NCBI GenBank assembly: GCA_001770855.1
Contig: MESE01000143.1
Location: 1-37,973 of the forward strand
Reading direction: 5' to 3'
DNA: 37,973 nt
DNA from: Burkholderiales bacterium RIFCSPLOWO2_02_FULL_57_36
GTDB lineage: Bacteria > Pseudomonadota > Gammaproteobacteria > Burkholderiales > Burkholderiaceae_D
Part shown: positions 1 through 8,491 of the stretch, piece by piece
Layout of the letters: the number at the start of each line of letters is the position of its first letter
Numbering within the stretch: the stretch's first letter is position 1
The notes under the pieces: model-generated
Databases searched by the model: none
Told to the model about the DNA's origin: nothing
The model's input: only the letters and a program-made list of their open reading frames with translations
Program-made: the position numbers and the translations under genes

Positions 1-660
1 GTACACGGTGGCGCCGGCCGCCGCGTTTTCGGTCAGGGTGCCGGTCGCACCCGACGTGATCGTCGGCGCTTCGTTGACGTCGCTCACGTTGATGTTGGAT
101 TGAACCGTGGGTGGCGGCGTTATCCGCAGATTATTCTCAAACTCAAACTGATCCGCAATGCCGGAATCGGCTCCACTTCCAAGATCGGTTTCCGGCAGAT
201 TGGCCCGATTCAGCGAGCCAATCTCAAATGAAGCCGGCGCTACCGCCTCTATGATCCTGTCGAGTTCGACAAAAGAATGGCCATCGTTATTGACACTTCC
301 ACCCGAAAGGCCGGCAGCGGTTTCTTCCAGCAATTCATCAAGACTGTTGCCTTTAGCCAACGCATCCGCAATATCGACTGATTCACCTACCCTCGGTAAT
401 AGCGCAGCATTTCTGTCATCAAGCAGCTGAGATCCGAAAACGGTGGAATCCAGCGTAACCGTTTCATTCTGACGAAGAAGGTAAAAACGGCGTTCGTCAA
501 ACTCCAACTCGACGCGCCCGCCCGCCCCTGTAATAAGAACATCGCCTTCGTAAACAGCGTCGCCAACCTTGAGTTCGCGTTCTGTCCCATCCGGTGCACG
601 GGATATGACTTTTCCTTGCAAAGTAGCAACTTTGCCAACCAAATTGCGCGTTTCAGCCAT
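1..660 (-). CDS. LapA-like giant adhesin, N-terminal part (retention module), cut by window edge
   Basis: Reading leftwards from the ATG at 660 gives 220 open codons up to the window edge, so the gene continues outside. Residues 1-110 look like the retention module of LapA-type adhesins, a compact beta-rich domain beginning MAETRNLVGKVATLQGKV. A TAAG motif follows at residues 114-117 (bases 310-321), in the context EETAAGLSGG. It matches the dialanine site cut by the periplasmic protease LapG in Pseudomonas LapA. From about residue 190 the sequence (NVSDVNEAPTITSGATGTL) looks like the start of VCBS/cadherin-like repeats. In the family, the N-terminus anchors the protein in the outer-membrane TolC-like pore until LapG cuts it. 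The secretion genes sit directly upstream on the same strand, which fits a type I substrate. The C-terminal repeats and secretion signal cannot be seen. A short overlapping same-strand reading frame (387-695) is out of frame with this one. Confidence 0.85.
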   Translation of the reverse strand, partial: MAETRNLVGKVATLQGKVISRAPDGTERELKVGDAVYEGDVLITGAGGRVELEFDERRFYLLRQNETVTLDSTVFGSQLLDDRNAALLPRVGESVDIADALAKGNSLDELLEETAAGLSGGSVNNDGHSFVELDRIIEAVAPASFEIGSLNRANLPETDLGSGADSGIADQFEFENNLRITPPPTVQSNINVSDVNEAPTITSGATGTLTENAAAGATVY

Positions 661-711
661 ATATCAATCCCAGACGGAAAAAGTGATGGAATCAATGTAC
701 TGAGAATATTG

Positions 712-733
712 CCTTAGGAAAATTGTACTAAGG
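712..733. promoter_or_regulatory. Inverted repeat upstream of the adhesin gene
   Basis: CCTTAG at 712-717 and CTAAGG at 728-733 form perfect 6-bp arms around 10 bases, in the 92-base gap between the LuxR-type gene and the adhesin start. On the minus strand TAGTAC also occurs twice in tandem here, and a TACAAT hexamer resembling a -10 box lies at 722-727. No good -35 is visible. It could be an operator for the neighbouring regulator or a weak hairpin. This is inference. Confidence 0.3.
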
Positions 734-751
734 TACTAGAAGGGAATTGAT

Positions 752-773
752 ATCAAGCAAAAGCTTGATTTTT
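752..773. other. Hairpin overlapping the stop codon of the LuxR-type gene
   Basis: ATCAAGC (752-758), loop AAAA and GCTTGAT (763-769) form a perfect 7-bp stem. On the minus strand it contains the end and stop codon of the regulator gene. The T-run (769-773) follows only on the plus strand, so it is shaped like an intrinsic terminator for antisense transcription. On the sense strand it may be an RNA 3'-end or processing hairpin. Confidence 0.35.
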
Positions 774-1376
774 AAGAAGTAACGCCAGTTGAAGTCGGTC
801 ACGTACATCCAGTTTTTCCAAAATGGCACTGACATGCGCTTTCACCGTGCGCTCGGTGATCCCAAGCCGGTTGGCTATTTCCCGGTTGCTGCCGCCGGAC
901 GCTATTGCCTGCGCTACTTCCAGTTCACGCGGCGTCAGGGAGTCGATGCGATTGCTGTTTTGTATTGAAGAAGCGGCAACCAGGTTGTCTGTCTGTGCGA
1001 CCAAACGCTGCATCAATGATTCGCCGATCCAGATTCCGCCTTGAAGAACCACCATCCCGACCTGTTGCAGTATGGCGGGCGTTGCGTGGCTGTTACAGTA
1101 ACCGCGTGCGGCTCCCGCAAATGCTGCCAGTGCTTCATTATCCGAAGGCGTGTCGCTGAGGACAACGAACGCCGTGCTCGAAAACCGTTGCCGTACTGCG
1201 AGCATCTGCGGTCCAATTGATGGCTTCGCCTGCAAACGCAACCACACCAGGTCGAACTGATCCGGACATGCTTGAAGATCGTCCTCACTTGACGCTTGCG
1301 CCTGCGGAAAAGCTTGCTGCCAGCGAGGCAGCATCTCGCCGGCTTTAGAGACAAAGAGATGACGCAAGGTACTCAC
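753..1376 (-). CDS. LuxR/NarL-type regulator with a degenerate receiver domain
   Basis: The product is 207 aa. Residues 146-205 are a clear LuxR-type helix-turn-helix (LTPRELEVAQAIASG, then NREIANRLGITERTVKAHV). The first 125 residues have receiver-like size and pattern, but the usual phospho-acceptor position (FDLVWLRLQ) holds Arg47 instead of Asp. The conserved Lys region reads GYCNSHATP. Phosphorylation by a normal histidine kinase is therefore unlikely. The gene starts 19 bases after the HlyD-type gene, with GGGGA before the ATG, and ends 92 bases before the adhesin, so it probably belongs to the same transcript. A likely job is control of the adhesin or secretion genes, but its target is not shown by the sequence. 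Confidence 0.85.
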   Translation of the reverse strand: MSTLRHLFVSKAGEMLPRWQQAFPQAQASSEDDLQACPDQFDLVWLRLQAKPSIGPQMLAVRQRFSSTAFVVLSDTPSDNEALAAFAGAARGYCNSHATPAILQQVGMVVLQGGIWIGESLMQRLVAQTDNLVAASSIQNSNRIDSLTPRELEVAQAIASGGSNREIANRLGITERTVKAHVSAILEKLDVRDRLQLALLLKNQAFA

Positions 1377-1395
1377 ATTTTCCCCGGAAGCAGTT

Positions 1396-2811
1396 TTATC
1401 GTTCGGTCAATGCCGCTTTTTTGGCGCGCAAAACGGGCTTTAACAAATAAGAAAGAATGGTCTTCTTACCCGTAATAATATCGACCTCCGCAACCATGCC
1501 GGGAATGATCGGAAGGTTTGCGCCCAGGGACGACTTTGCGGTCCTGACGCGAACCGTATAGAACGTATTGCCGCGATCATCGGTAATTGAATCCGCTCCG
1601 ATGTGTTCAAGTGTCGCATCCAGTCCGCCATAAATCGCAAAATCGTAGGCCGTGAATTTCACCACGGCTTTTTGCCCAGGGCTAAGGAAGGCGATATCTT
1701 TCGGCATGATTTTGGCTTCAAGCAGCAGTTTATCCTCGGACGGCACTACTTCCACCAAATCCCGCCCCGGTTGCACCACCCCGCCCACCGTATTCACCAG
1801 CAGGCGCTTGACCGTACCTTTCACCGGCGATCTGATCGCCGATTGTTTCACTCTATCTGTCAAACCGGTGCTGCTTTGAATCAGCGCGTTAAGTTTGCCC
1901 ATGGCCTCGGAGAGTTCCTTGCCTGCCGTATTGCGCGTATTCTGTTCGACTTCCTGTATTTTGCGTGAGGCTTCGGCAATGGCAGCCTGAGCACGCGAAA
2001 TCTGCGATGCAGCCACATCGCGCTCTCCGCGAAACCGCGCGACATCGCGTTCGAGGCGCAATAAATCGACCTCGGACACCGCGCCGGAACTGATTAACGG
2101 CTTGGTCACCGTTAGCTCCCTCGATGTCAATTCATATGATTGAGCCGCCTGACTTTGCCTGGTTCTGGCTTCAGACAGTTCCTGCTGGCGTTGCAGCAGT
2201 TGCTGCTGCGCGATTGATATTTGGGTCCTCAGTTCTGAAGCCGTCGCCTCATAGAGCCGGCGCTCCTCATCCGCCGTCTGCGGGTCTTCCGCAAGCACTT
2301 CGGCAGGAAGTTCGAATGGTTTCCCCTCTGCCAATGCGCGCAGGCGCGCGGTTCTCGCCGACAACGACAGGTATTGCGAACGGCTTTCGTTGACTGAAGC
2401 CTCAAACCTCGTCGAATCCACCTGCAACATTACCTGCCCTGCATCGACCGTCTGGCCTTCGGCGACCAGAATTTCGGAAACAATTCCGCCATCCAGGCTT
2501 TGCAATATCTGCAGCTGTCGTGACGGTATGACCTTGCCATCGCCGCGCGTGACTTCCTCTATGCTGACAATTGCAGTCCAGACCACGAACAGTATGAATA
2601 CCGCAAACAGGGCGCGCAGCAAAATGCGCGCTCTTATCGGCTCTTGCTGAATGATGAAGCGGTCCGCATCCCGGACAAAATCAGGTTCGGTTAAATCAGG
2701 ATCGTCTTTCCAGCGACTGAGCCATTGGCCCGGATTGGGCTGAATACGTACCCGAATGGCTTCCAGCCATTTAAGCATCCATGCTGCGACTGACCGCACG
2801 ATTGAAATCAC
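1396..2811 (-). CDS. lapC: Type I secretion periplasmic adaptor, HlyD family (LapC-like)
   Basis: The 471-aa product is a membrane fusion protein linking the inner-membrane ABC exporter to a TolC-like outer-membrane pore. After a short cytoplasmic stretch, one membrane segment lies at about residues 62-84 (LLRALFAVFILFVVWTAIV). It is followed by a lipoyl-like half (LDGGIVSEILVAEGQTVDAG), a long Gln/Ala/Arg-rich coiled coil (about residues 165-300), the second lipoyl half (SAIRSPVKGTVKRLLVNTVG) and a beta-barrel end with IIPGMVAEVDIITGKKT, typical of HlyD C-termini. Its ATG overlaps the stop of the ABC exporter gene by 4 bases, so translation is probably coupled. No TolC-like (LapE) gene lies in the window; it may be beyond the left edge or elsewhere. 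Confidence 0.93.
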   Translation of the reverse strand: MISIVRSVAAWMLKWLEAIRVRIQPNPGQWLSRWKDDPDLTEPDFVRDADRFIIQQEPIRARILLRALFAVFILFVVWTAIVSIEEVTRGDGKVIPSRQLQILQSLDGGIVSEILVAEGQTVDAGQVMLQVDSTRFEASVNESRSQYLSLSARTARLRALAEGKPFELPAEVLAEDPQTADEERRLYEATASELRTQISIAQQQLLQRQQELSEARTRQSQAAQSYELTSRELTVTKPLISSGAVSEVDLLRLERDVARFRGERDVAASQISRAQAAIAEASRKIQEVEQNTRNTAGKELSEAMGKLNALIQSSTGLTDRVKQSAIRSPVKGTVKRLLVNTVGGVVQPGRDLVEVVPSEDKLLLEAKIMPKDIAFLSPGQKAVVKFTAYDFAIYGGLDATLEHIGADSITDDRGNTFYTVRVRTAKSSLGANLPIIPGMVAEVDIITGKKTILSYLLKPVLRAKKAALTER

Positions 2812-5048
2812 GCCGCCCTCGCTACTTGGCCGGACTGTAACGCAGCAATGACTTTATCCCTTGGCCCGTCCGCGACAATGCGCCCGTCATCCATCACGAT
2901 AATGCGATCGGCCAGGTCCATCAGGCTGGACCGATGCGTCACAATCATCATTGTCTTTTGCTGGGAGTAGAGGCGAATGCGCTCCTTGAGTTGGGACTCC
3001 GACGTGAAATCCATCGCGCTGGTCGGTTCGTCCAGCAGCAGGATTGGCGGATCCAGCAGAACCGCGCGTGCGATTGCAATACCTTGGCGCTGTCCGCCGG
3101 ACAACGACTCGCCCCGCTCCCGGATGACCATGTCGAAACCTTCGGGATGACGATTGACGAATTCGCTCAACCCGGCCAATTCGGCGGCTGCCACGACCGC
3201 CCTGTCGTCCGCATACGGAGCCCTGATCGCGATGTTGTCACGCAAGCTGCCATAGAACAGTGTCGAATCCTGTTCGACATAGCCGATATTGCGACGCACA
3301 TCCGCAGGATCAAGCTGTCGAAGGTCGACACCGTCAAGCAGCACGGCGCCCTTGGTCGGCGCATGCAGGCCGAGAATCAATTTCTGCAAGGTTGTTTTTC
3401 CTGAGCCGATACGCCCGATCACCACCACACGCTCACCCGGCCTGATTCGAAAACTCACGCCGTGCAACGCCTGCTCTTGCCGGCCCGGATAACTGAAATC
3501 CACGCCACGGAACTCGATCTCTCCATGAATTTCAGGCCGATGAATAAATGCGATTTCATCGCTTCTTTCGACCGGCGTGGCCATGATATTTTCCAGGGCG
3601 GCAAGTGAGGACTTGGCATTCTGAAATTGCATCAGCAGGCCGACGACTTGTCCAAGCGGCGCCATGGCGCGGGAAGCCAGCATGGTCGATGCAATCAAGC
3701 CTCCCATCGACAGCATGCGCTCGTGGATCAGATAAACACCTGCAACGATGGTTAACAAATTGACGAGTTGCTGCAACGACGCGGAGCCATTGGTGCTGGA
3801 TGCCGAAAGCAGCCGTAATTGCCCGTTGACGCGCGCAAGAAACGCGGTCGCCTTTTCCCATCGCGCCTGCATCTGACTCTCGGCGCCGTGCGCCTTGATT
3901 GTTTCAAGCGCTGTCAGGCTCTCGACCAGGGTTGCATTACGCAGCGCAGTCGCGCGAAACGTCGTTTCAGCCAGGTCCCGCATCCTGTACTGAACCATGT
4001 AGCTATAGATAATGACGGCCACAATGCCAAGCATGGGAATAAACACAAGCGGCCAGCAGACCCATGCAAGCGCAATCAGAAACAATAAGGTAAACGGAAG
4101 ATCGATCAGCGCGGTAACGGTAGCCGAAGCAATGAAATCCCGCACAGTCTCAAAGGAACGCAGATTGGATGCGAACGCACCGACCGACGCCGGGCGTTGC
4201 GACAACCGCATTCCAAGCACCCGCTCCATAATGAGAGCGGAAAGTTTCAAATCGACTCGCGCACTCGCAAGATCGATGAAATGTCCGCGCAACAGCCGGA
4301 TGACGTAATCGAGAATCAACACTATCAGCACGCCGCCCGTAAACACCCACAAGGTTTCAACGGCAAAGTTCGGCACCACGCGGTCGTACACATTCATTGT
4401 GAACAACGGCATTGCCAATGCAAACAGGTTGATCAGCAGCGCCGCGGCAAGGATATCCTTGAAAATCGGCCGTTGATCGAGAATGACACCCCAGAACCAA
4501 TGGCGTTCCGGCACACTTACCAGTGGCGGCGTACGTTCGTCAAACCGGAAATGGGGGCGGGAAAAAATCGCTGCGCCGGCATAACGGCCGGCCAACTCTT
4601 CTTGAGGAAGAAACACCGCGCCCTGCGCCGTATCGGGAAACAGCAAGCGTGCGTTGTCGCCATCCCAACCCAGCAGCAAGCAGGCTTCGTTGTTTTCGAG
4701 CAGCAAAATCACCGGCAGCAAAGCCGCATCGATCTTGTGCAGACTTCTGCGCACCACCTTGCTCGAAAATCCGGCATGGGCCGCCGCACGTGCAAACAGG
4801 GATGGCGTCAGGCCTTCTTTACCAAGGGGCAATCCTGCCGACAACGCGGCGTGTGTGCTTGGACGGCCATGGATTCGGGTCAGTTCAACCAGGCAATCCA
4901 GCAGCGGATCATGGTGTAGTTGATCTTCCCGCAAGCCATGGCCGAAATTGTCGGCAGGCTTTGCTTTTCGCGAAGCATCAGCGCTTGCCTCGTCCATCTC
5001 GGCTCGCGTCGATATGGCTGGAATAATCTGGTTGTCCGGTTGTGTCAT
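2808..5048 (-). CDS. lapB: Type I secretion ABC transporter, permease/ATPase (LapB-like)
   Basis: The 746-aa product exports the adhesin across the inner membrane. Order of parts: a C39-like domain (about residues 45-170), six-helix membrane domain (about 190-470) and nucleotide-binding domain. The Walker A motif GRIGSGKT is at 545-552, signature LSGGQ at 649-653, Walker B ILLLDE at 669-674 and switch His at 705. The C39-like domain appears inactive. Cys52 aligns with the second, non-catalytic cysteine of true C39 peptidases, and the usual catalytic His position reads LLPVILLL. This fits LapB/HlyB-type exporters, which do not cut a leader from the substrate. It is the first gene of the minus-strand operon, with a candidate promoter about 35 bases upstream. 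Confidence 0.93.
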   Translation of the reverse strand: MTQPDNQIIPAISTRAEMDEASADASRKAKPADNFGHGLREDQLHHDPLLDCLVELTRIHGRPSTHAALSAGLPLGKEGLTPSLFARAAAHAGFSSKVVRRSLHKIDAALLPVILLLENNEACLLLGWDGDNARLLFPDTAQGAVFLPQEELAGRYAGAAIFSRPHFRFDERTPPLVSVPERHWFWGVILDQRPIFKDILAAALLINLFALAMPLFTMNVYDRVVPNFAVETLWVFTGGVLIVLILDYVIRLLRGHFIDLASARVDLKLSALIMERVLGMRLSQRPASVGAFASNLRSFETVRDFIASATVTALIDLPFTLLFLIALAWVCWPLVFIPMLGIVAVIIYSYMVQYRMRDLAETTFRATALRNATLVESLTALETIKAHGAESQMQARWEKATAFLARVNGQLRLLSASSTNGSASLQQLVNLLTIVAGVYLIHERMLSMGGLIASTMLASRAMAPLGQVVGLLMQFQNAKSSLAALENIMATPVERSDEIAFIHRPEIHGEIEFRGVDFSYPGRQEQALHGVSFRIRPGERVVVIGRIGSGKTTLQKLILGLHAPTKGAVLLDGVDLRQLDPADVRRNIGYVEQDSTLFYGSLRDNIAIRAPYADDRAVVAAAELAGLSEFVNRHPEGFDMVIRERGESLSGGQRQGIAIARAVLLDPPILLLDEPTSAMDFTSESQLKERIRLYSQQKTMMIVTHRSSLMDLADRIIVMDDGRIVADGPRDKVIAALQSGQVARAA

Positions 5049-5083
5049 TTCGTCTACGCCAAATCCTGTTTGCTTGAGTCTCG

Positions 5084-5111
5084 ATCAAATACACAAAATA
5101 CAATGTGTCAA
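5084..5111 (-). promoter_or_regulatory. Candidate sigma-70 promoter of the adhesin/secretion operon
   Basis: On the minus strand TTGACA (bases 5106-5111, 6/6 match) is followed after 16 bases by TTTGAT (5084-5089, 4/6). This would place the transcript start near 5077 and leave a leader of about 30 bases before the exporter ATG at 5048. The -10 is imperfect and the call rests on spacing and position alone. Confidence 0.45.
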
Positions 5112-5755
5112 ACGGGCCGGCATTTATGAATGAAGCGTTGTGCGCCCTGCGGGATCGGGTAAAGGCATGCCGCAATACAAGCTTGCAATCAACGACAGTT
5201 CCGAACAATTGCCGCTGCCTGCATTGTTATAAATTAGCCGGTATTCGATTTTGCACATTGACATCGTTGCAGTTGATCAATAATTTGTAAAGAGTTTGGC
5301 AAAAATAAGACGGGAAACCAATGAAATAGACGATTTTCACAGATGAAATCAATTGATTGTCGTTTTTTATTCCTTGGCATGGATGCAACGGCATTCGCTC
5401 ATCAATCTGCAAGCCGGTCTATTTCAGGTTCAAATTGCCGTCAATCGGCGTCCTACTTCAGCAGGCTTCCAAGCCAAATGACGAGGACAACGTAAAAACC
5501 AGATCGCTTATTTTCAATGCCGACCTATTACACCTATGCGTCGGCTTCAAGTTGCCAAGAGGCCGGAATTGGGCAAACTAAGGTACACTTGCCGGATTCC
5601 TCTGATTCGGCGGGTACCCGTGAAAACACGACGCAAATCTCTAATTTGCATAAGTTTTTCAGGTCGGCAGGCATATCTAAATCTGGTCTGACGCCGCTGT
5701 TGTTCCGGCCACCCGAGTTTCACAATCACATTTTTGCAGCGACGCGGAGTTTCAT
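5112..5755. other. Non-coding gap between divergent transcription units
   Basis: This stretch of about 640 bases is richer in A+T than its surroundings, and the short open frames in it look random. On the plus strand TTGACA at 5258-5263 with a 17-base spacer to TAATTT (5281-5286) is a weak promoter candidate. A small inverted repeat GCCGAC/GTCGGC lies at 5519-5524 and 5540-5545. Nothing else is recognisable. It probably holds control sequences for the divergent adhesin operon and for the small exported protein and miaB. An unknown small RNA cannot be excluded by eye. Confidence 0.4.
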
Positions 5756-6082
5756 ATGTGTGCACATCGTTTTCTGATCGGCTTGATTCTTTCGACAACC
5801 GTTCTTTCAGCGCTTGCATTTGAAAGACCGTTCCCGACCACTGCCAAGCGCGGCAAGATGGCGCCGGCGACGTACCCAACGATTGTGATAGACGGTACGA
5901 CCAGGCGCTTATCGGCAGGAGGACGAATCTGGAATACCGACAACCTGATTCAAATGCCGGCCACGTTGCGCACTGGCGATTATGCTGTCAACTACACGGA
6001 AACCCTACAGGGCGATATCGACCGCATCTGGATATTGACCCCGCAGGAAGCGGAAAAACCGGCGCCAAGCCAACGTAAATAG
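5756..6082 (+). CDS. Small exported protein of unknown function
   Basis: The product is 108 aa. The first 20 or so residues (MCAHRFLIGLILSTTVLSAL) have a hydrophobic core like a signal peptide, although the positive N-terminal part is short. The mature part contains PTIVIDGTTRRLSAGGRIWN and the downstream pattern MPATLRTGDYAVNYTET, which looks like a compact beta-rich domain. It ends with a charged, proline-containing tail. GGAG lies just ahead of the ATG. It is 30 bases upstream of miaB on the same strand and may share its transcript. I do not recognise a functional family. The tidy start, signal peptide and codon use favour a real gene. Confidence 0.75.
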   Translation: MCAHRFLIGLILSTTVLSALAFERPFPTTAKRGKMAPATYPTIVIDGTTRRLSAGGRIWNTDNLIQMPATLRTGDYAVNYTETLQGDIDRIWILTPQEAEKPAPSQRK

Positions 6083-6112
6083 AGTCCGGGCTTTTAGCCC
6101 CACTACCAATCG

Positions 6113-7453
6113 ATGCAAAAAAAAATATTCATCAAAACCTTCGGCTGTCAGATGAACGAGTACGACTCGGACAAGATGGCCGACGTACTGAATGCTTCCG
6201 ACGGTTTTGTCAAAACCGATACGCCGGAAGATGCCGACGTCGTGCTGCTCAACACATGCTCGGTGCGCGAGAAGGCGCAGGAAAAGGTGTTTTCCGATCT
6301 CGGCAGGTTACGCGAGTTGAAGCTGGCCAGACCGGACATGGTGATCGGTGTCGGCGGCTGCGTCGCGTCGCAGGAAGGCGCCGCCATCATCAAGCGCGCG
6401 CCGTATGTCGATCTGGTGTTCGGCCCGCAAACGCTGCATCGCCTGCCGGACATGCTTAACCAGCGCCGCATCAGCGGCCGGTCGCAGGTCGACATCAGCT
6501 TTCCGGAAATTGAAAAATTCGATCATCTTCCTCCCGCCAAAGTCGATGGCGCAACCGCTTTCGTATCGATCATGGAAGGCTGCAGCAAATATTGCAGCTA
6601 TTGCGTCGTGCCTTATACGCGCGGCGAAGAAGTATCGCGCCGGTTCGAAGACGTATTGACCGAAGTCGCCGGCCTGGCTGAGCAAGGCGTCAAGGAAATT
6701 ACCTTGCTGGGCCAGAACGTCAACGCTTACCGTGGGGTAATGGCCGATGGCGAGATTGCCGATTTTGCCCTATTGATTGAATACATTGCAGAGATCGGCG
6801 GCATCGAACGGATTCGCTTCGTGACCAGTCATCCGAAGGAATTCACGCAACGTTTGATCGACGCCTATGCCAAAGTGCCGAAACTGGTCGACCATTTATA
6901 TTTGCCCGCGCAGCATGGATCGGACCGGATTCTGGCGGCGATGAAGCGCGGCTACACGTCGCTTGAATACAAGTCGATCATCCGCCGCTTGCGCGAAGTA
7001 AGGCCGAACATTGCGATTTCTTCCGATTTCATCGTCGGCTTCCCGGGCGAAACGGATGCCGATTTCGAAGCGATGATGAAATTGATCGACGATATCGGTT
7101 ACGACAACAGCTTCAGTTTTATTTTCAGTCCCCGTCCCGGAACGCCGGCGGCCAACCTGGAAGACGATACGCCGCATGAAGTGAAATTGAAACGTTTGCA
7201 GCGTTTGCAGGCAGTGATCATCGAAAACACGAAAAGATACAGCCAGGAAATGGTCGGTACCATCCAGCGGATTCTGGTGGAAGGGCCATCGAAGAAGGAC
7301 CCGAATGAGTTGCAAGGCCGCAGCGAGAACAATCGCGTCGTCAATTTCGACGGCGGTCCGGATGGCGCGCGGCTGGTCGGGCAAATGATCGACGTCACGA
7401 TTACGCACACTTATGCGTATTCATTGCGCGGCGAAATTTCAGTCAAGCAATAG
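6113..7453 (+). CDS. miaB: tRNA-2-methylthio-N6-dimethylallyladenosine synthase MiaB
   Basis: The 446-aa product is a radical-SAM enzyme that adds a methylthio group to i6A37 of tRNAs reading UNN codons. The N-terminal UPF0004 domain carries Cys12, Cys49 and Cys83, which hold the auxiliary 4Fe-4S cluster. The radical-SAM motif CSKYCSYC gives Cys157, Cys161 and Cys164. The C-terminal 65 residues form the TRAM RNA-binding domain. Length is normal for MiaB. It is the first of a plus-strand series continuing into phoH, ybeY, corC and lnt, an order known from many proteobacteria. No strong Shine-Dalgarno is seen before the ATG. Confidence 0.97.
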   Translation: MQKKIFIKTFGCQMNEYDSDKMADVLNASDGFVKTDTPEDADVVLLNTCSVREKAQEKVFSDLGRLRELKLARPDMVIGVGGCVASQEGAAIIKRAPYVDLVFGPQTLHRLPDMLNQRRISGRSQVDISFPEIEKFDHLPPAKVDGATAFVSIMEGCSKYCSYCVVPYTRGEEVSRRFEDVLTEVAGLAEQGVKEITLLGQNVNAYRGVMADGEIADFALLIEYIAEIGGIERIRFVTSHPKEFTQRLIDAYAKVPKLVDHLYLPAQHGSDRILAAMKRGYTSLEYKSIIRRLREVRPNIAISSDFIVGFPGETDADFEAMMKLIDDIGYDNSFSFIFSPRPGTPAANLEDDTPHEVKLKRLQRLQAVIIENTKRYSQEMVGTIQRILVEGPSKKDPNELQGRSENNRVVNFDGGPDGARLVGQMIDVTITHTYAYSLRGEISVKQ

Positions 7454-7462
7454 CCACAGACA

Positions 7463-8491
7463 TTGAAAACAAAATCCGCCTCACAACCTCTGCATTTCAC
7501 GCCCGAGCCGCTCGATAACAGGCAGCTTGCCAACCTGTGCGGCCCGATGGATGAAAATCTGCGCCAGATTTCCGCCGCGCTTGACGTAACGATTTTCCGG
7601 CGCGGCGAAAAATTCGTCGTCGGCGGCGCCAACGCGGCGCGCGCAATTGAAATTCTCGAAAAATTCTATGCGTCCGCGAGCAAGACGATCTCGGTCGAAG
7701 ACGTTCAGTTGGCTTTGGTGGAACAACGTGCGGCATTGGCCCATGGCGGTGAAACACCTGCGCTGCTGGCGAAACCGGCAGCGGAAGAAGAGTCGGAAAG
7801 CCCGGTGCTCAAGACGCGCCGCAGCGATTTGCGCGGCCGCACACCGCACCAGAATCAATACATCAAATCGATCCTGGAACATGATGTCACCATCGGCGTA
7901 GGCCCGGCCGGCACCGGCAAAACTTACCTGGCGGTTGCATGCGCGGTCGACGCTCTGGAGCGTGACGCGGTCAAACGAATTGTGCTGACGCGACCTGCGG
8001 TGGAAGCCGGCGAACGGCTCGGTTTTTTGCCGGGCGATCTGGCGCAGAAAGTCGATCCGTACCTGCGCCCGTTATACGACGCCTTGTACGATTTGCTCGG
8101 ATTCGACCGGACCCAAAAAATGTTCGAAAAGCAGGCCATCGAAATTGCACCTTTGGCATACATGCGCGGCCGCACGCTTAACCATGCCTTCATCATTCTC
8201 GACGAAGCGCAAAACACCACGCCCGAGCAAATGAAGATGTTTTTGACGCGCATCGGCTTCGGCAGCAAGGCGGTCGTCACCGGTGACGTGACACAGATCG
8301 ATTTGCAGCGCAGCCAGAAAAGCGGATTGGTCGATGCAATCACGGTGCTGAAACAGGTACGCGGCATCGCATTTACGCACTTTACCAGTGCCGACGTGGT
8401 GCGGCATCCGCTAGTCGCGCGCATCGTGGATGCATACGAACTGGCCAATGACATCAATGCCGTCGCTGCCAAAGATGCCGTTAAAAAATAA
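7463..8491 (+). CDS. phoH: PhoH family ATPase (PhoL/YbeZ type)
   Basis: The 342-aa product is a PhoH-like P-loop ATPase. The usual partner is YbeY, encoded directly downstream, and a role in RNA or ribosome metabolism is generally inferred. Walker A GPAGTGKT is at residues 147-154. The Walker B region reads FIILDEAQNTTPEQMK and is followed by TGDVTQIDL. The N-terminal KH-like part (residues 20-90) is present. The start is a TTG at 7463, nine bases after miaB. The first ATG further in (7547 region) would remove conserved-looking sequence (LHFTPEPLDNRQLANLCG), so I keep the TTG. It overlaps ybeY by 17 bases. Confidence 0.95.
   Translation: MKTKSASQPLHFTPEPLDNRQLANLCGPMDENLRQISAALDVTIFRRGEKFVVGGANAARAIEILEKFYASASKTISVEDVQLALVEQRAALAHGGETPALLAKPAAEEESESPVLKTRRSDLRGRTPHQNQYIKSILEHDVTIGVGPAGTGKTYLAVACAVDALERDAVKRIVLTRPAVEAGERLGFLPGDLAQKVDPYLRPLYDALYDLLGFDRTQKMFEKQAIEIAPLAYMRGRTLNHAFIILDEAQNTTPEQMKMFLTRIGFGSKAVVTGDVTQIDLQRSQKSGLVDAITVLKQVRGIAFTHFTSADVVRHPLVARIVDAYELANDINAVAAKDAVKK

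Noticed and set aside
387..695. 102-codon minus-strand open frame near the left edge
   Set aside because: Out of frame with the adhesin start at 660, which has the recognisable retention module and runs to the window edge.
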